Of a stretch of 64,000 nt of DNA, positions 42,257-50,556 are shown one piece after another. The position numbers and the translations under genes are program-made. The first letter of the stretch is position 1, and the number at the start of each line of letters is the position of its first letter. Origin of the DNA: Pedobacter frigidisoli (GTDB taxonomy: Bacteria > Bacteroidota > Bacteroidia > Sphingobacteriales > Sphingobacteriaceae); the NCBI RefSeq assembly GCF_004331675.1, contig NZ_SJSN01000001.1, positions 496,001 through 560,000 of the forward strand, given 5' to 3'. The notes beneath the pieces were generated by a model. That model was not told the DNA's origin, ran no database searches, and saw only the letters and a list, made by a program, of their open reading frames with translations.

Positions 42257-42696
42257 GGCGGTGCAGAAAGCAAGCCTTTTATATCACTTTCAACTTCTTC
42301 TTCTTCGCCTTTTTTCTTTTTCTTGTTTTTGGCTTTTGCTGATTTGCCACTCAAGCGCTCCTCGATAATTTTATCGTATTCTGCTTGTTGCTCGCCTTTT
42401 AAAACATTACGAATATTTTTAGAGGTTTCGTTCTGCAGTTTATAAAAAATGTCCACATCCTCATCTCGAGAAGTTCCGGCTTGTTGTCTTTTTATTAAAT
42501 CGGCTTGTTCTTTTGCCTGACTGAAAGTGAAACGATAGATCACACTTTTCTGCGTAGCGTTAAGTTTTAACCTTTTATCCAAATCCTCAACATTTTTTTT
42601 AGCAATCTCATCTGGTGTTGGCATTTTGTTTTGCTGCGCATTTGCCAATCCACTTATCCCAATCACGATTAAAAATAAAAATATAATCTTCTTCAT
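42235..42696 (-). CDS. Exported charged helical protein, unknown function
   Basis: A 153-residue protein with a signal peptide (cleaved after ANA, before QQNKMP) and a long alpha-helical, Lys/Glu/Gln-rich body (KRLKLNATQKSVIYRFTFSQ), broadly like small Spy/CpxP-type periplasmic proteins but without a clear LTxxQ pair. A basic/acidic tail (KAKNKKKKKGEEEEVESD) follows. The last codons (LEKQNQ and stop) are read from element copy b, so the natural C-terminus may once have been elsewhere. I chose ATG 42696; 42705 is also in frame. Confidence 0.65.
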   Translation of the reverse strand: MKKIIFLFLIVIGISGLANAQQNKMPTPDEIAKKNVEDLDKRLKLNATQKSVIYRFTFSQAKEQADLIKRQQAGTSRDEDVDIFYKLQNETSKNIRNVLKGEQQAEYDKIIEERLSGKSAKAKNKKKKKGEEEEVESDIKGLLSAPPLEKQNQ

Positions 42697-42743
42697 TTTG
42701 AACATTTTAATATATGCGAAGTTACTTATTTATCTTAAAACAA

Positions 42744-42771
42744 GAAAGTCTCGATTTGCATCGAGACTTTC
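42744..42771 (-). terminator. Terminator after sodA
   Basis: GAAAGTCTCGA (42744-42754) pairs perfectly with TCGAGACTTTC (42761-42771) across a 6-nt loop. On the minus strand it is followed by a T-rich stretch. Confidence 0.85.
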
Positions 42772-42793
42772 AAAATTTTTATTGATTTGATGC

Positions 42794-43402
42794 TTACAAA
42801 GCTTTTTTGTAAAGTTCTGCAACTGCATCCCAATTTACCACATTCCAAATTGCCGCTAAATAATCTGGGCGTTTGTTTTGGTATTTTAAGTAATACGCGT
42901 GCTCCCAAACATCGATTCCGAAAATTGGAGTACCTTTTACCTCAGCAACATCCATTAAAGGACTGTCTTGGTTTGGCGTAGAAGATACTTGCAGTTTTTT
43001 ATCGGCACTAACCGATAACCAAGCCCATCCAGAACCAAAACGCGTTGCGCCAGCTTCTTGCATTTTAGTTTTCAACTCGGCAAATGAACCGAAAGTTTCA
43101 TTAATTGCCTTTGCTAAATCGCCAGTTGGTTCGCCACCTTTGTTTGGACCTAAAACGTTCCAAAACAAAGAGTGATTATAATGTCCACCGCCATTGTTTC
43201 TAACTGCAGCAGGGTATTTTGAAATGTTTTTTACAATTTCCTCGATGCTTAAACTTGCCTCAGGCTTACCTTCTACTGCTTTATTTAAGTTGGTAACATA
43301 AGCTTGGTGATGCTTGTCATGGTGAATTTCCATGGTAGTTTTATCAATATGCGGTTCTAATGCATCGGTTGCGTAATGTAACGCAGGTAATTCAAAAGCC
43401 AT
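42794..43402 (-). CDS. sodA: Superoxide dismutase, Fe/Mn family (Mn-type residues)
   Basis: A 202-residue enzyme that turns superoxide into H2O2 and O2. Metal ligands: His27 (MEIHHDKHH), His in GHYNHSLFW, and Asp and His in [19 protein letters not shown] and NQDSPLM carry the Gly/Gln pair usual for Mn-type over Fe-type enzymes, though such residues do not settle the metal, and cambialistic enzymes exist in Bacteroidota. It has no signal peptide. It is near oxyR, which fits oxidative-stress defence, but is transcribed separately. Confidence 0.95.
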   Translation of the reverse strand: MAFELPALHYATDALEPHIDKTTMEIHHDKHHQAYVTNLNKAVEGKPEASLSIEEIVKNISKYPAAVRNNGGGHYNHSLFWNVLGPNKGGEPTGDLAKAINETFGSFAELKTKMQEAGATRFGSGWAWLSVSADKKLQVSSTPNQDSPLMDVAEVKGTPIFGIDVWEHAYYLKYQNKRPDYLAAIWNVVNWDAVAELYKKAL

Positions 43403-43508
43403 AGTATTATGTTTTTAGATTTTAAAATGTTTCTTGTAGCAAATATAACATTCGTAGGTTAAGAATTGTTCATGTAAATATCATCAAATCTTATTTTAGC
43501 GAAGATTG

Positions 43509-43976
43509 TTACCTTTTCTTTTCAAAAAATTTTTTCATTAGCGTTGCGCATTCATCAGCCATAACGCCTCCTTTTAAGATAGTTTTAGGATGCAAAAGAT
43601 TAGCATTTTTAGAGATGAAGCCGCGTTTTTCTTCCCTCGCTCCATAAACAATTCTGCTGATTTGAGTCCAATAGCTAGCGCCAGCACACATTACACAAGG
43701 TTCGATGGTAACATATAATGTGCAATCCCTTAAGTATTTACCACCAATGGTTTGTGCTGCCGAAGTAAAAGCCTGCATTTCTGCATGGGCGGTAACATCA
43801 TTAAATTTCTCTGTTAAATTATAGCCTCTTCCAATTATCCTATTCTTACTTACCACAATTGCACCAATCGGAATTTCATCCTCAGTTAAGGCCTTTTTGG
43901 CCTCTTCAAGTGCCAATTTCATGTAATGAATATCTTCTGCTTCTGGATTGGTATTTTCGAAATTATAAAAACTCAT
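43509..43976 (-). CDS. tadA: tRNA-adenosine deaminase-like nucleoside deaminase
   Basis: A 155-residue zinc deaminase of the TadA/CDA fold: HAEMQAF gives the His and catalytic Glu, EPCVMCAGA the two Cys zinc ligands. TadA converts A34 to inosine in tRNA-Arg(ACG). The NLLHPKTILKGG C-terminal region resembles TadA more than cytosine deaminase. An alternative is a guanine deaminase, which also has the PCxxC motif, but size and the KRGFISKNANLLH region favour TadA. Confidence 0.88.
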   Translation of the reverse strand: MSFYNFENTNPEAEDIHYMKLALEEAKKALTEDEIPIGAIVVSKNRIIGRGYNLTEKFNDVTAHAEMQAFTSAAQTIGGKYLRDCTLYVTIEPCVMCAGASYWTQISRIVYGAREEKRGFISKNANLLHPKTILKGGVMADECATLMKKFFEKKR

Positions 43977-44019
43977 GTGGCAAATATAATTAAACTTGGC
44001 CGTTGGGCTTAGTTTTTAA

Positions 44020-44119
44020 GATTTTGGAGCGCAATACCAGTGCGCATCGGTTTCTTTCGTCCTGCTTTTCATTTTAGCCCCGAGAAAAATCAGGGGCTGC
44101 CATTTCAATCAGGGCTAAA
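44020..44119 (-). repeat. Dispersed intergenic element, copy g
   Basis: On the minus strand: AGCCCTGATTGAAATGGC, a GCCCCTG/CGGGGC hairpin, AAAAGCAGGACGAAAG, then GCACTGGTATTGCGCTCC and AAAAT. The middle hairpin is strong. It fills much of 43977-44261. Confidence 0.65.
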
Positions 44120-44261
44120 AATAAATTTTGTACAATAAACAAGTGTCAGTATCCCTCAAATCCTCAAAATTAAGGAGCAAAGAATTTAGGAACACGCAAA
44201 GTCGTTCTAGGAGCATCTGCGTTATTTATCATTTTAAATCTGCGAGAGAATTGTTAAGAAA

Positions 44262-44597
44262 TTAAATCAACTTACTTCCATTCGGCACTTTCTTATCTAC
44301 AGCGGTTAAAACAATGTCACCATTTTCATCGGCGAAACCCGTAACCAAAAATTCAGACATAAATTTACCTATCTGCTTTTTAGGAAAGTTAACCACTCCA
44401 ACTATCTGTTTGCCTGGCAACTCTTTTAACGTATAATGTTTTGTAATTTGTGCACTACTTGTTTTAACACCTAGGCCCCCAAAATCAACTTTCAATTTAA
44501 AGGCAGGTTTTCTTGCCTCTGGAAACTCAAGTGCTTCTAAAATTGTTCCAATCCTTAACTCAACCTTTTCAAAATCATCCCAAGTAATTTGTTGCAT
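44262..44597 (-). CDS. csaA: tRNA-binding protein, CsaA type
   Basis: A 111-residue single-domain protein with an oligonucleotide-binding fold of the EMAP II/CsaA family. The opening ITWDDFEKVELRIGTILEA, and later KTSSAQITKHYTLKEL and VVNFPKKQIGKFMSEFL, match CsaA. It forms dimers, binds tRNA and has chaperone-like activity in Bacillus. No genes for protein secretion are adjacent. Confidence 0.92.
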   Translation of the reverse strand: MQQITWDDFEKVELRIGTILEALEFPEARKPAFKLKVDFGGLGVKTSSAQITKHYTLKELPGKQIVGVVNFPKKQIGKFMSEFLVTGFADENGDIVLTAVDKKVPNGSKLI

Positions 44598-44685
44598 AAG
44601 TTTAATTGTTCATTTAATCTCCAGCAAAACTAAAGATTATTGCATTAATGTTTAAGTCTTAATACTATAAAAACCTAAAATAATT

Positions 44686-44700
44686 CAAACGGTTGCATAG
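44686..44700. promoter_or_regulatory. Distal LacI-type operator for the xyl operon
   Basis: CAAACGGTTGCATAG, the reverse complement of the promoter-proximal operator over 14 of 18 positions. The two sites are about 113 bp apart centre to centre, which permits DNA looping. Confidence 0.65.
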
Positions 44701-44769
44701 CGTACGGCATCTAGTTAATCGTTTTAATTATTTTGAGTTCAATTTTTTTTACGTAGATTTTATAAAAAA

Positions 44770-44801
44770 TTTGCGTTTTATAATTTTACGACTATCTTTA
44801 T
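44770..44801 (+). promoter_or_regulatory. xyl operon promoter
   Basis: TTTG (44770-44773), exactly 20 bp, then TATCTTTA (44794-44801), one base off the TAnnTTTG consensus. The -7 box overlaps the palindromic operator at 44799. Confidence 0.6.
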
Positions 44802-44816
44802 GCAACCGTTTGCATA
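44799..44816. promoter_or_regulatory. Operator palindrome at the xyl promoter
   Basis: TATGCAACCGTTTGCATA is palindromic except for the central pair, the usual form of LacI/PurR-family operators in Bacteroidota. It overlaps the -7 box, so binding should block transcription. The matching repressor gene is not in the window. Confidence 0.75.
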
Positions 44817-44843
44817 ACCAGATATTAATTTTAGCGATAACAG

Positions 44844-46328
44844 ATGTATTTATTAGGTATTGATGTAGGCACTTCGTCTATAAAAGTTGCAGTAGTTGAT
44901 GTTCGTACGCAGAAAAGCGTAGCAACTGCTCAATACCCAGAGCAAGAAACAGAAATTAAATCTGTAAAACCAGGTTGGGCAGAGCAGTCTCCGTTAGATT
45001 GGTGGCAGAACACGCAGCAAGCGATTCTGAAACTTTGTGCAACAAATCTTTTCGATCCGAAAGAAATCAAAGCAATTGGAATTGCTTATCAAATGCATGG
45101 CTTGGTTGTGGTAGATAAAGATCAAGATGTACTTCGCGATAGCATCATTTGGTGTGATAGCCGAGCTGTAGTATTGGGAGAAAAAGCTTTCGATTCAATT
45201 GGTCATGAAAAGGCATTGAAGAACTTACTTAATTCTCCGGGAAATTTTACGGCATCAAAACTGGCCTGGATTAAAGAAAACGAGCCAGAAATTTATCAGA
45301 ACATTGATAAGATAATGTTGCCTGGTGATTTCATCGCAATGAAACTTACAGGCGAAATTACAACAAGCATATCTGCACTATCAGAAGGGATTTTTTGGGA
45401 TTTCCAAAAAGATGAGTTATCGAAAGACGTAATGGAATACTATGGCTTAAACGATAATTTTATACCCACAGTTAAAGCCTTGTTTTCATCACACGGCAAA
45501 CTAAAAACTGACGTTGCTGAATTACTTGGATTAACAGCAGAGATTCCAATTTCGTATAAATCAGGTGATCAGCCAAATAATGCTTTATCCTTAAATGTTT
45601 TAAAACCTGGCGAAGTAGCTGCAACAGCTGGAACATCAGGCGTAATTTATGGTGTAAGCGATAGTCTTACCTATGACAAGCAATCGCGAATAAATACTTT
45701 CGCTCATGTAACCTATTCCCAAGAAAAGAAAAATACAGGTGTTTTATTATGCATAAATGGAACGGGAAGTATGTATCGTTGGGCGAAACACAATTTCGCT
45801 CCGAAATCTTCCTATCCAGAACTCAATAATCTAGCGACTAAATCTCCAATTGGAAGTAAGGGTTTAAAGGTTTTGCCTTTTGGAAATGGGGCCGAGCGAA
45901 TTCTCAATAATAAATATACTGGTGCTCAAATATTGGGTATTGATTTAAACATCCATCATCAATCTGATATTTTTAGGGCCGTGCAAGAGGGAATAGCATT
46001 CTCTTTTAGGTACGGATTAGATATTATGCGAGAAAATGGAATGAAGCCTAAAGTTATTCGAGCTGGCAGAGCAAACCTTTTTTTAAGTGATGTTTTTGCT
46101 CAAACCTTTGTAGATGTTACTGGTGTTCCGGTAGAATTATATGAAAACGACGGCAGCGTTGGCGCAGCCTTAGGCGCTGGAATTGGTGCAGAAATTTTTA
46201 AAACCGCTGAAGAAGCATTTACACAACATGAGGTCATAAAAACCTTAATCCCAAAACATGCCGAGGCATACGAACCCATTTATCAAGAATGGAAAGAAAT
46301 ATTAGAGAAACAATTAATTAGTGAATAG
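44844..46328 (+). CDS. xylB: Xylulokinase
   Basis: A 494-residue FGGY-family sugar kinase that phosphorylates D-xylulose to D-xylulose 5-phosphate. The ATP-site DVGTSSIKVAVVD lies at residues 6-18, IAYQMHGLVVVDKD and VIWCDSRA-like IIWCDSRAVVLGEKA follow, and the C-terminal ATP-binding region has RAGRANLFLSDVFAQ. The adjacent xylA gene confirms the substrate. First gene of the operon, preceded by a promoter with operators; gap to xylA is 77 bp. Confidence 0.95.
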   Translation: MYLLGIDVGTSSIKVAVVDVRTQKSVATAQYPEQETEIKSVKPGWAEQSPLDWWQNTQQAILKLCATNLFDPKEIKAIGIAYQMHGLVVVDKDQDVLRDSIIWCDSRAVVLGEKAFDSIGHEKALKNLLNSPGNFTASKLAWIKENEPEIYQNIDKIMLPGDFIAMKLTGEITTSISALSEGIFWDFQKDELSKDVMEYYGLNDNFIPTVKALFSSHGKLKTDVAELLGLTAEIPISYKSGDQPNNALSLNVLKPGEVAATAGTSGVIYGVSDSLTYDKQSRINTFAHVTYSQEKKNTGVLLCINGTGSMYRWAKHNFAPKSSYPELNNLATKSPIGSKGLKVLPFGNGAERILNNKYTGAQILGIDLNIHHQSDIFRAVQEGIAFSFRYGLDIMRENGMKPKVIRAGRANLFLSDVFAQTFVDVTGVPVELYENDGSVGAALGAGIGAEIFKTAEEAFTQHEVIKTLIPKHAEAYEPIYQEWKEILEKQLISE

Positions 46329-46405
46329 AATGTAGTTAGTAGTCGGAAAGCTTAACGAATTTAACCATAGACTATTGACTATCAACAAAATTAACCAAAA
46401 ACACA

Positions 46406-47737
46406 ATGACAAAAGTAGTAACAGGAGCAAAGGAATTTTTCAAAGGTATAGATCAAATTCAATTTGAGGGCTTAGAAAGCGATAATCCATTAGCATTTAG
46501 GTGGTACGATGCCAACAAGGTAGTTGCTGGCAAAACCATGAACGAGCATTTTAAATTTGCATGTGCATATTGGCATTCATTTAATGGAAATGGTGCAGAT
46601 CCTTTTGGTGGAGCAACGCATATTTTCCCGTGGGATGAAAAAAAGGATGCCGTAGAAAGAGCGAAAGACAAAATGGACGCAGCTTTCGAATTCATTACAA
46701 AAATGCAGTTGCCTTATTATTGTTTCCACGATGTGGATGTGGTTGATTATGGCGATAATGTAGTTGAAAACGAGCGCAGATTACAGGCTTTAGTAGAGTA
46801 TGCAAAGCAAAAACAAGCAGATAGTGGCGTAAAACTACTTTGGGGAACTGCAAATTTATTCAGCCATAAACGTTATATGAATGGCGCTTCTACCAACCCT
46901 GATTTTCATGTTTTGGCACACGGTGCTGCACAAGTTAAGGCAGCTTTGGATGCTACAATTGCATTAGGGGGCGAAAACTATGTGTTTTGGGGTGGAAGAG
47001 AAGGTTACATGAGCTTACTGAATACTAACATGAAACGTGAGCAAGAGCACTTGGCGAAATTTTTACATACGGCTAAAGATTATGCTCGTAGTCAAGGTTT
47101 TAAAGGAACTTTCTTTATTGAACCAAAACCATGTGAGCCATCGAAACATCAGTATGATTATGATGCTGCTACAGTAAAAAGCTTTTTGCAGGAATATGAT
47201 TTATTACAGGATTTTAAATTAAACTTAGAGGTAAACCACGCAACCTTGGCTGGCCATACTTTCCAACATGAATTACAAGTGGCAGTTGATAATGGCCTAT
47301 TGGGATCAATCGATGCAAATCGTGGTGACTATCAAAATGGCTGGGATACCGATCAATTTCCAAATGATATTAACGAACTAACAGAATCGATGTTGGTAAT
47401 TTTAGAGGGCGGTGGCTTACAAGGTGGAGGTGTTAATTTCGATGCTAAGATCCGTCGTAATTCTACTGATCAAGCTGATTTATTTTATGCACATGTTGGC
47501 GGAATGGATATTTTTGCAAGGGCTTTGGTTACTGCAGATGCCATTCTACAAAAATCAGATTACAAAAAAGTAAGAACAGATCGTTATTCTTCTTTCGATA
47601 GTGGCAAAGGTGCCGAATTTGAGCATGGCAAATTAACCTTGGAAGACTTAAGAAACTACGCGGCAGAAAATGGCGAGCCAGAAACGCGTAGTGGAAAGCA
47701 AGAATACCTTGAGAATATCATCAACAGATATATTTAA
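46406..47737 (+). CDS. xylA: Xylose isomerase
   Basis: A 443-residue class II xylose isomerase that turns D-xylose into D-xylulose. The metal and active-site text is clear: YYCFHDVDV (catalytic His), VFWGGREGY, and [17 protein letters not shown]. Length fits the 440-residue class. It requires divalent metal ions. It lies between xylB and the symporter, and a terminator follows its stop codon, so symporter expression may be partly separate. Confidence 0.97.
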   Translation: MTKVVTGAKEFFKGIDQIQFEGLESDNPLAFRWYDANKVVAGKTMNEHFKFACAYWHSFNGNGADPFGGATHIFPWDEKKDAVERAKDKMDAAFEFITKMQLPYYCFHDVDVVDYGDNVVENERRLQALVEYAKQKQADSGVKLLWGTANLFSHKRYMNGASTNPDFHVLAHGAAQVKAALDATIALGGENYVFWGGREGYMSLLNTNMKREQEHLAKFLHTAKDYARSQGFKGTFFIEPKPCEPSKHQYDYDAATVKSFLQEYDLLQDFKLNLEVNHATLAGHTFQHELQVAVDNGLLGSIDANRGDYQNGWDTDQFPNDINELTESMLVILEGGGLQGGGVNFDAKIRRNSTDQADLFYAHVGGMDIFARALVTADAILQKSDYKKVRTDRYSSFDSGKGAEFEHGKLTLEDLRNYAAENGEPETRSGKQEYLENIINRYI

Positions 47738-47759
47738 TACCTTCTGAAAATTTTATTTG

Positions 47760-47792
47760 GAGGTGCGTTGGTTTACGCACCTCTATTTTATC
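47760..47792 (+). terminator. Hairpin after xylA
   Basis: GAGGTGCGT (47760-47768) pairs perfectly with ACGCACCTC (47775-47783) across a 6-nt loop, followed by a T-rich tract. It lies between xylA and the symporter gene and may set their ratio. Confidence 0.7.
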
Positions 47793-47945
47793 ATTATCAA
47801 ACCAAACTCTATTTAATTTCTGATTTCGAGTAAGATCTAAAATAATAAACGTCGTTTTAACACTTTTTAATTTAAAAAAAAGTGAATATTAATTTATGAT
47901 TTTATTACATTTAGATTTCTAAACCAAATAACACTTAAGACATTA

Positions 47946-49622
47946 ATGAAACAAAACTTACTGGACACGAAGGATTACATTGTATTTGCAATCTACTTCG
48001 TTATTGTAGCTGCTTACGGGCTGTACATCTACAATAAGAAAAAATCCGCCTCTACTGGCTCAAAAGACTATTTCTTGGCAGAAGGCTCACTTACATGGTG
48101 GGCAATTGGTGCGTCATTAATCGCATCCAACATCTCTGCCGAGCAGTTTATTGGCATGAGTGGATCGGGATTTAAGATGGGACTTGCCATTGCAACTTAT
48201 GAATGGATGGCTGCACTTACGTTGGTTATCGTTGCCGTTTTCTTCATTCCGGTTTACCTGAAGAACAAAATTGCCACCATGCCACAATTCCTTCATCAAC
48301 GTTACAATGGAACAGTTGCGATGATTATGGCGGTGTTTTGGTTGTTACTTTATGTGGTTGTAAACTTAACGTCTATCCTTTATTTGGGTGCTTTAGCCGT
48401 AAGTAGTATTTCCGGCTTCAACCTCGATTTATGTATGTACGCCATTGCAGCTTTTGCAATCATTATTACACTTGGTGGAATGAAAGTGATTGGTTATACA
48501 GATGTTATACAGGTATTCTTTTTAATATTAGGTGGTTTAGCAACAACTTATTTAGCATTAAATCTGGTTTCTACACATTATGGAACATCGGGTATTTTCG
48601 AGGGATATAGTTTGATGACCTCAAAAGCATCAGAGCATTTTCACATGATCTTAAAACCTGAAAATGAGAATTATATCGACTTGCCGGGCCTAAGTGTTCT
48701 TGTTGGCGGGATGTGGATTGTGAACTTAAATTACTGGGGTTGTAACCAATACATCACACAACGTGCTTTAGGCGCAGATTTAAAAACCGCTCGTAGTGGT
48801 ATTCTCTTCGCCGCATTCTTGAAATTATTAATGCCGATTATTGTGGTACTTCCCGGTATTGCAGCTTACGTACTTTATAAAGATGGTGCTTTTCAGTCGG
48901 AAATGTTGCAAGATGGATCTGTTAATCCAGATCGTGCCTATCCGGTATTGTTAAACTTATTACCAGCAGGATTAAAGGGATTATCATTTGCAGCTTTAAC
49001 CGCAGCCGTAGTAGCCTCATTAGCTGGTAAAGCGAATAGTATAGCAACCATATTTACTCTTGATATTTATAAAAAAGTATTAAAGGTTGATGCTTCTGAA
49101 AAGAACTTGGTAAACACAGGTAAAATTGCCGTGGTAGTTGCCATGATTTTAGGTGTTGTGATTGCACCTCACTTGGGTATCGATAAAAAAGGTGGTTTCC
49201 AGTACATTCAAGAATATACAGGCTTTGTATCACCAGGTATCTTCGCTATGTTTATTTTAGGTTTCTTTTGGAAAAGAGCAACATCAAACGCAGCGCTTTT
49301 TGCAACCATTGGTGGTTTCGGCTTATCGCTTTTATTAAAGTTCCTTCCAGGAATGACAGATCTATCGTGGTTATCGGGAATGGGCTTCTCAGTGAAAACT
49401 GCAGCTGGCATTTATGAAATTCCGTTCTTAGATAGAATGGGCTTTGTGTTTGTTTTCTGTATTATCGGTATGGTGATTATTAGCTTGTTCGAAAATAGAA
49501 ATGGTGTTAATCCAAAAGGATTGGAGATCGATTCTAAAATGTTTAAGACCACCACAGGTTTTGCTGTTGGTGCATTAATTATCATCGGATTATTAGTAGC
49601 ACTTTACGGTATTTACTGGTAG
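47946..49622 (+). CDS. Sodium/sugar symporter, SSS family (probable xylose uptake)
   Basis: A 558-residue membrane protein with about 14 helices of the solute:sodium symporter family, close to Vibrio vSGLT. SASLIASNISAEQFIGMSGSG-type text (ASLIASNISAEQFIGMSGSG) in helix 1-2, YVVVNLTSILYLG and the NYWGCNQYITQRALGA segment (about residues 260-275) fit sugar-specific members. Adjacent xylA and xylB make xylose the best guess; glucose or galactose are alternatives. Proton-linked XylE carriers belong to another family (MFS), so this is a sodium-driven replacement. Confidence 0.9.
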   Translation: MKQNLLDTKDYIVFAIYFVIVAAYGLYIYNKKKSASTGSKDYFLAEGSLTWWAIGASLIASNISAEQFIGMSGSGFKMGLAIATYEWMAALTLVIVAVFFIPVYLKNKIATMPQFLHQRYNGTVAMIMAVFWLLLYVVVNLTSILYLGALAVSSISGFNLDLCMYAIAAFAIIITLGGMKVIGYTDVIQVFFLILGGLATTYLALNLVSTHYGTSGIFEGYSLMTSKASEHFHMILKPENENYIDLPGLSVLVGGMWIVNLNYWGCNQYITQRALGADLKTARSGILFAAFLKLLMPIIVVLPGIAAYVLYKDGAFQSEMLQDGSVNPDRAYPVLLNLLPAGLKGLSFAALTAAVVASLAGKANSIATIFTLDIYKKVLKVDASEKNLVNTGKIAVVVAMILGVVIAPHLGIDKKGGFQYIQEYTGFVSPGIFAMFILGFFWKRATSNAALFATIGGFGLSLLLKFLPGMTDLSWLSGMGFSVKTAAGIYEIPFLDRMGFVFVFCIIGMVIISLFENRNGVNPKGLEIDSKMFKTTTGFAVGALIIIGLLVALYGIYW

Positions 49623-49647
49623 AATCTTTTGATTATCAATATTATTT

Positions 49648-49679
49648 AAAGCTTTCTGGGAAACCGGAAAGCTTTTTTT
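49648..49679 (+). terminator. Terminator after the symporter gene
   Basis: AAAGCTTTC (49648-49656) pairs with GAAAGCTTT (49666-49674) and a T-run follows. Confidence 0.85.
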
Positions 49680-49792
49680 GTTCAATAGAATTCGTAATTT
49701 TAATTTAAGAGTTTAAACGTTTTCGTCATGCTGAAATTGGTTCAGCATCTTTTACGATTAGCGCTCATTTAATATTAATTCGAATTAAAACC

Positions 49793-50167
49793 ATGAAAGC
49801 ACCTGAATATTACCAGCCAATCATGCCATACCTTGTAGTTAAGGATGCAGCGAAATTTATCGAATTTATAAAAGAAGTTTTTGATGCTGACATAAAATTA
49901 GTTGTTCCCAGAGCAGACGGAACGATTATGCATGCAGAAGCAACAATTGATAAGGGAACGATTATGTTTACCGATGCCAGTGATGATTATCCTCCTTTTC
50001 CTGCAGGCATGTTTATCTTCTCACCTAGGGCAATGGCATTTTACGATAAGGCAATGGCCAATGGTGCAACATCTGCTCAAGAACCTGATGAAAGAGAATA
50101 TGGTTTAAGCGCTGGTTTTACCGATGCTTGGGGAAATACATGGTGGGTAACGGTTCCTGGAGAATGA
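49793..50167 (+). CDS. VOC-family (glyoxalase/PhnB-like) protein
   Basis: A 124-residue protein with the vicinal-oxygen-chelate fold of the PhnB/glyoxalase type. IMPYLVVKDAAKFIEFIKEV at the start, IMHAEATIDKGTIMFTDA in the middle and GFTDAWGNTWWVTVP at the end match PhnB-like members, which mostly bind small molecules or act in resistance; this branch is uncharacterised. It is monocistronic and converges with the next gene, the two stops being 4 bp apart. Confidence 0.85.
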   Translation: MKAPEYYQPIMPYLVVKDAAKFIEFIKEVFDADIKLVVPRADGTIMHAEATIDKGTIMFTDASDDYPPFPAGMFIFSPRAMAFYDKAMANGATSAQEPDEREYGLSAGFTDAWGNTWWVTVPGE

Positions 50168-50171
50168 TAGA

Positions 50172-50555
50172 TTATTGTGCACAAGGTCCATCGGGAATTT
50201 CCTTGCTAATTTTAAGCACTTTGGTAACCACTAATGTCGAATCGAAATCGGCAGATACGGTTGCCGTGTCAGATTTAGCAAAGTAACCCTGTAACTCTAC
50301 ATAAACAGGCTCATAAGGTTTTTCAAAGCCCAAATTACTGTATTGAAGCTCTAAATTCTTTACGCTATCGGTTACCCAATATTCCCTGCCATCCTCACAA
50401 AGGGTAAAAGATTTCATCTCCGGACCGAAACTATACAGACCTTTAACGGTTTTAAAATTACTTTTCTCTCCCTCGGCTTTATCCGTTCTATTACAAGCGG
50501 TAGCAGCCACGCCAAGGAGCACAACAAATACAAATGCTTGTTTAAATAATTTCAT
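50172..50555 (-). CDS. Lipoprotein, unknown function (possible NlpE-C-like fold)
   Basis: A 127-residue lipoprotein (lipobox ATAC, Cys21). The body (LYSFGPEMKSFTLCEDGREYW, then VYVELQGYFAKS) recalls small OB-fold domains such as the C-terminal part of NlpE, with an extracytoplasmic copper/stress link, but the resemblance is weak. It follows the permease gene after 1 bp on the same strand and is therefore probably coexpressed with it. Confidence 0.6.
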   Translation of the reverse strand: MKLFKQAFVFVVLLGVAATACNRTDKAEGEKSNFKTVKGLYSFGPEMKSFTLCEDGREYWVTDSVKNLELQYSNLGFEKPYEPVYVELQGYFAKSDTATVSADFDSTLVVTKVLKISKEIPDGPCAQ

Positions 50556-50556
50556 C

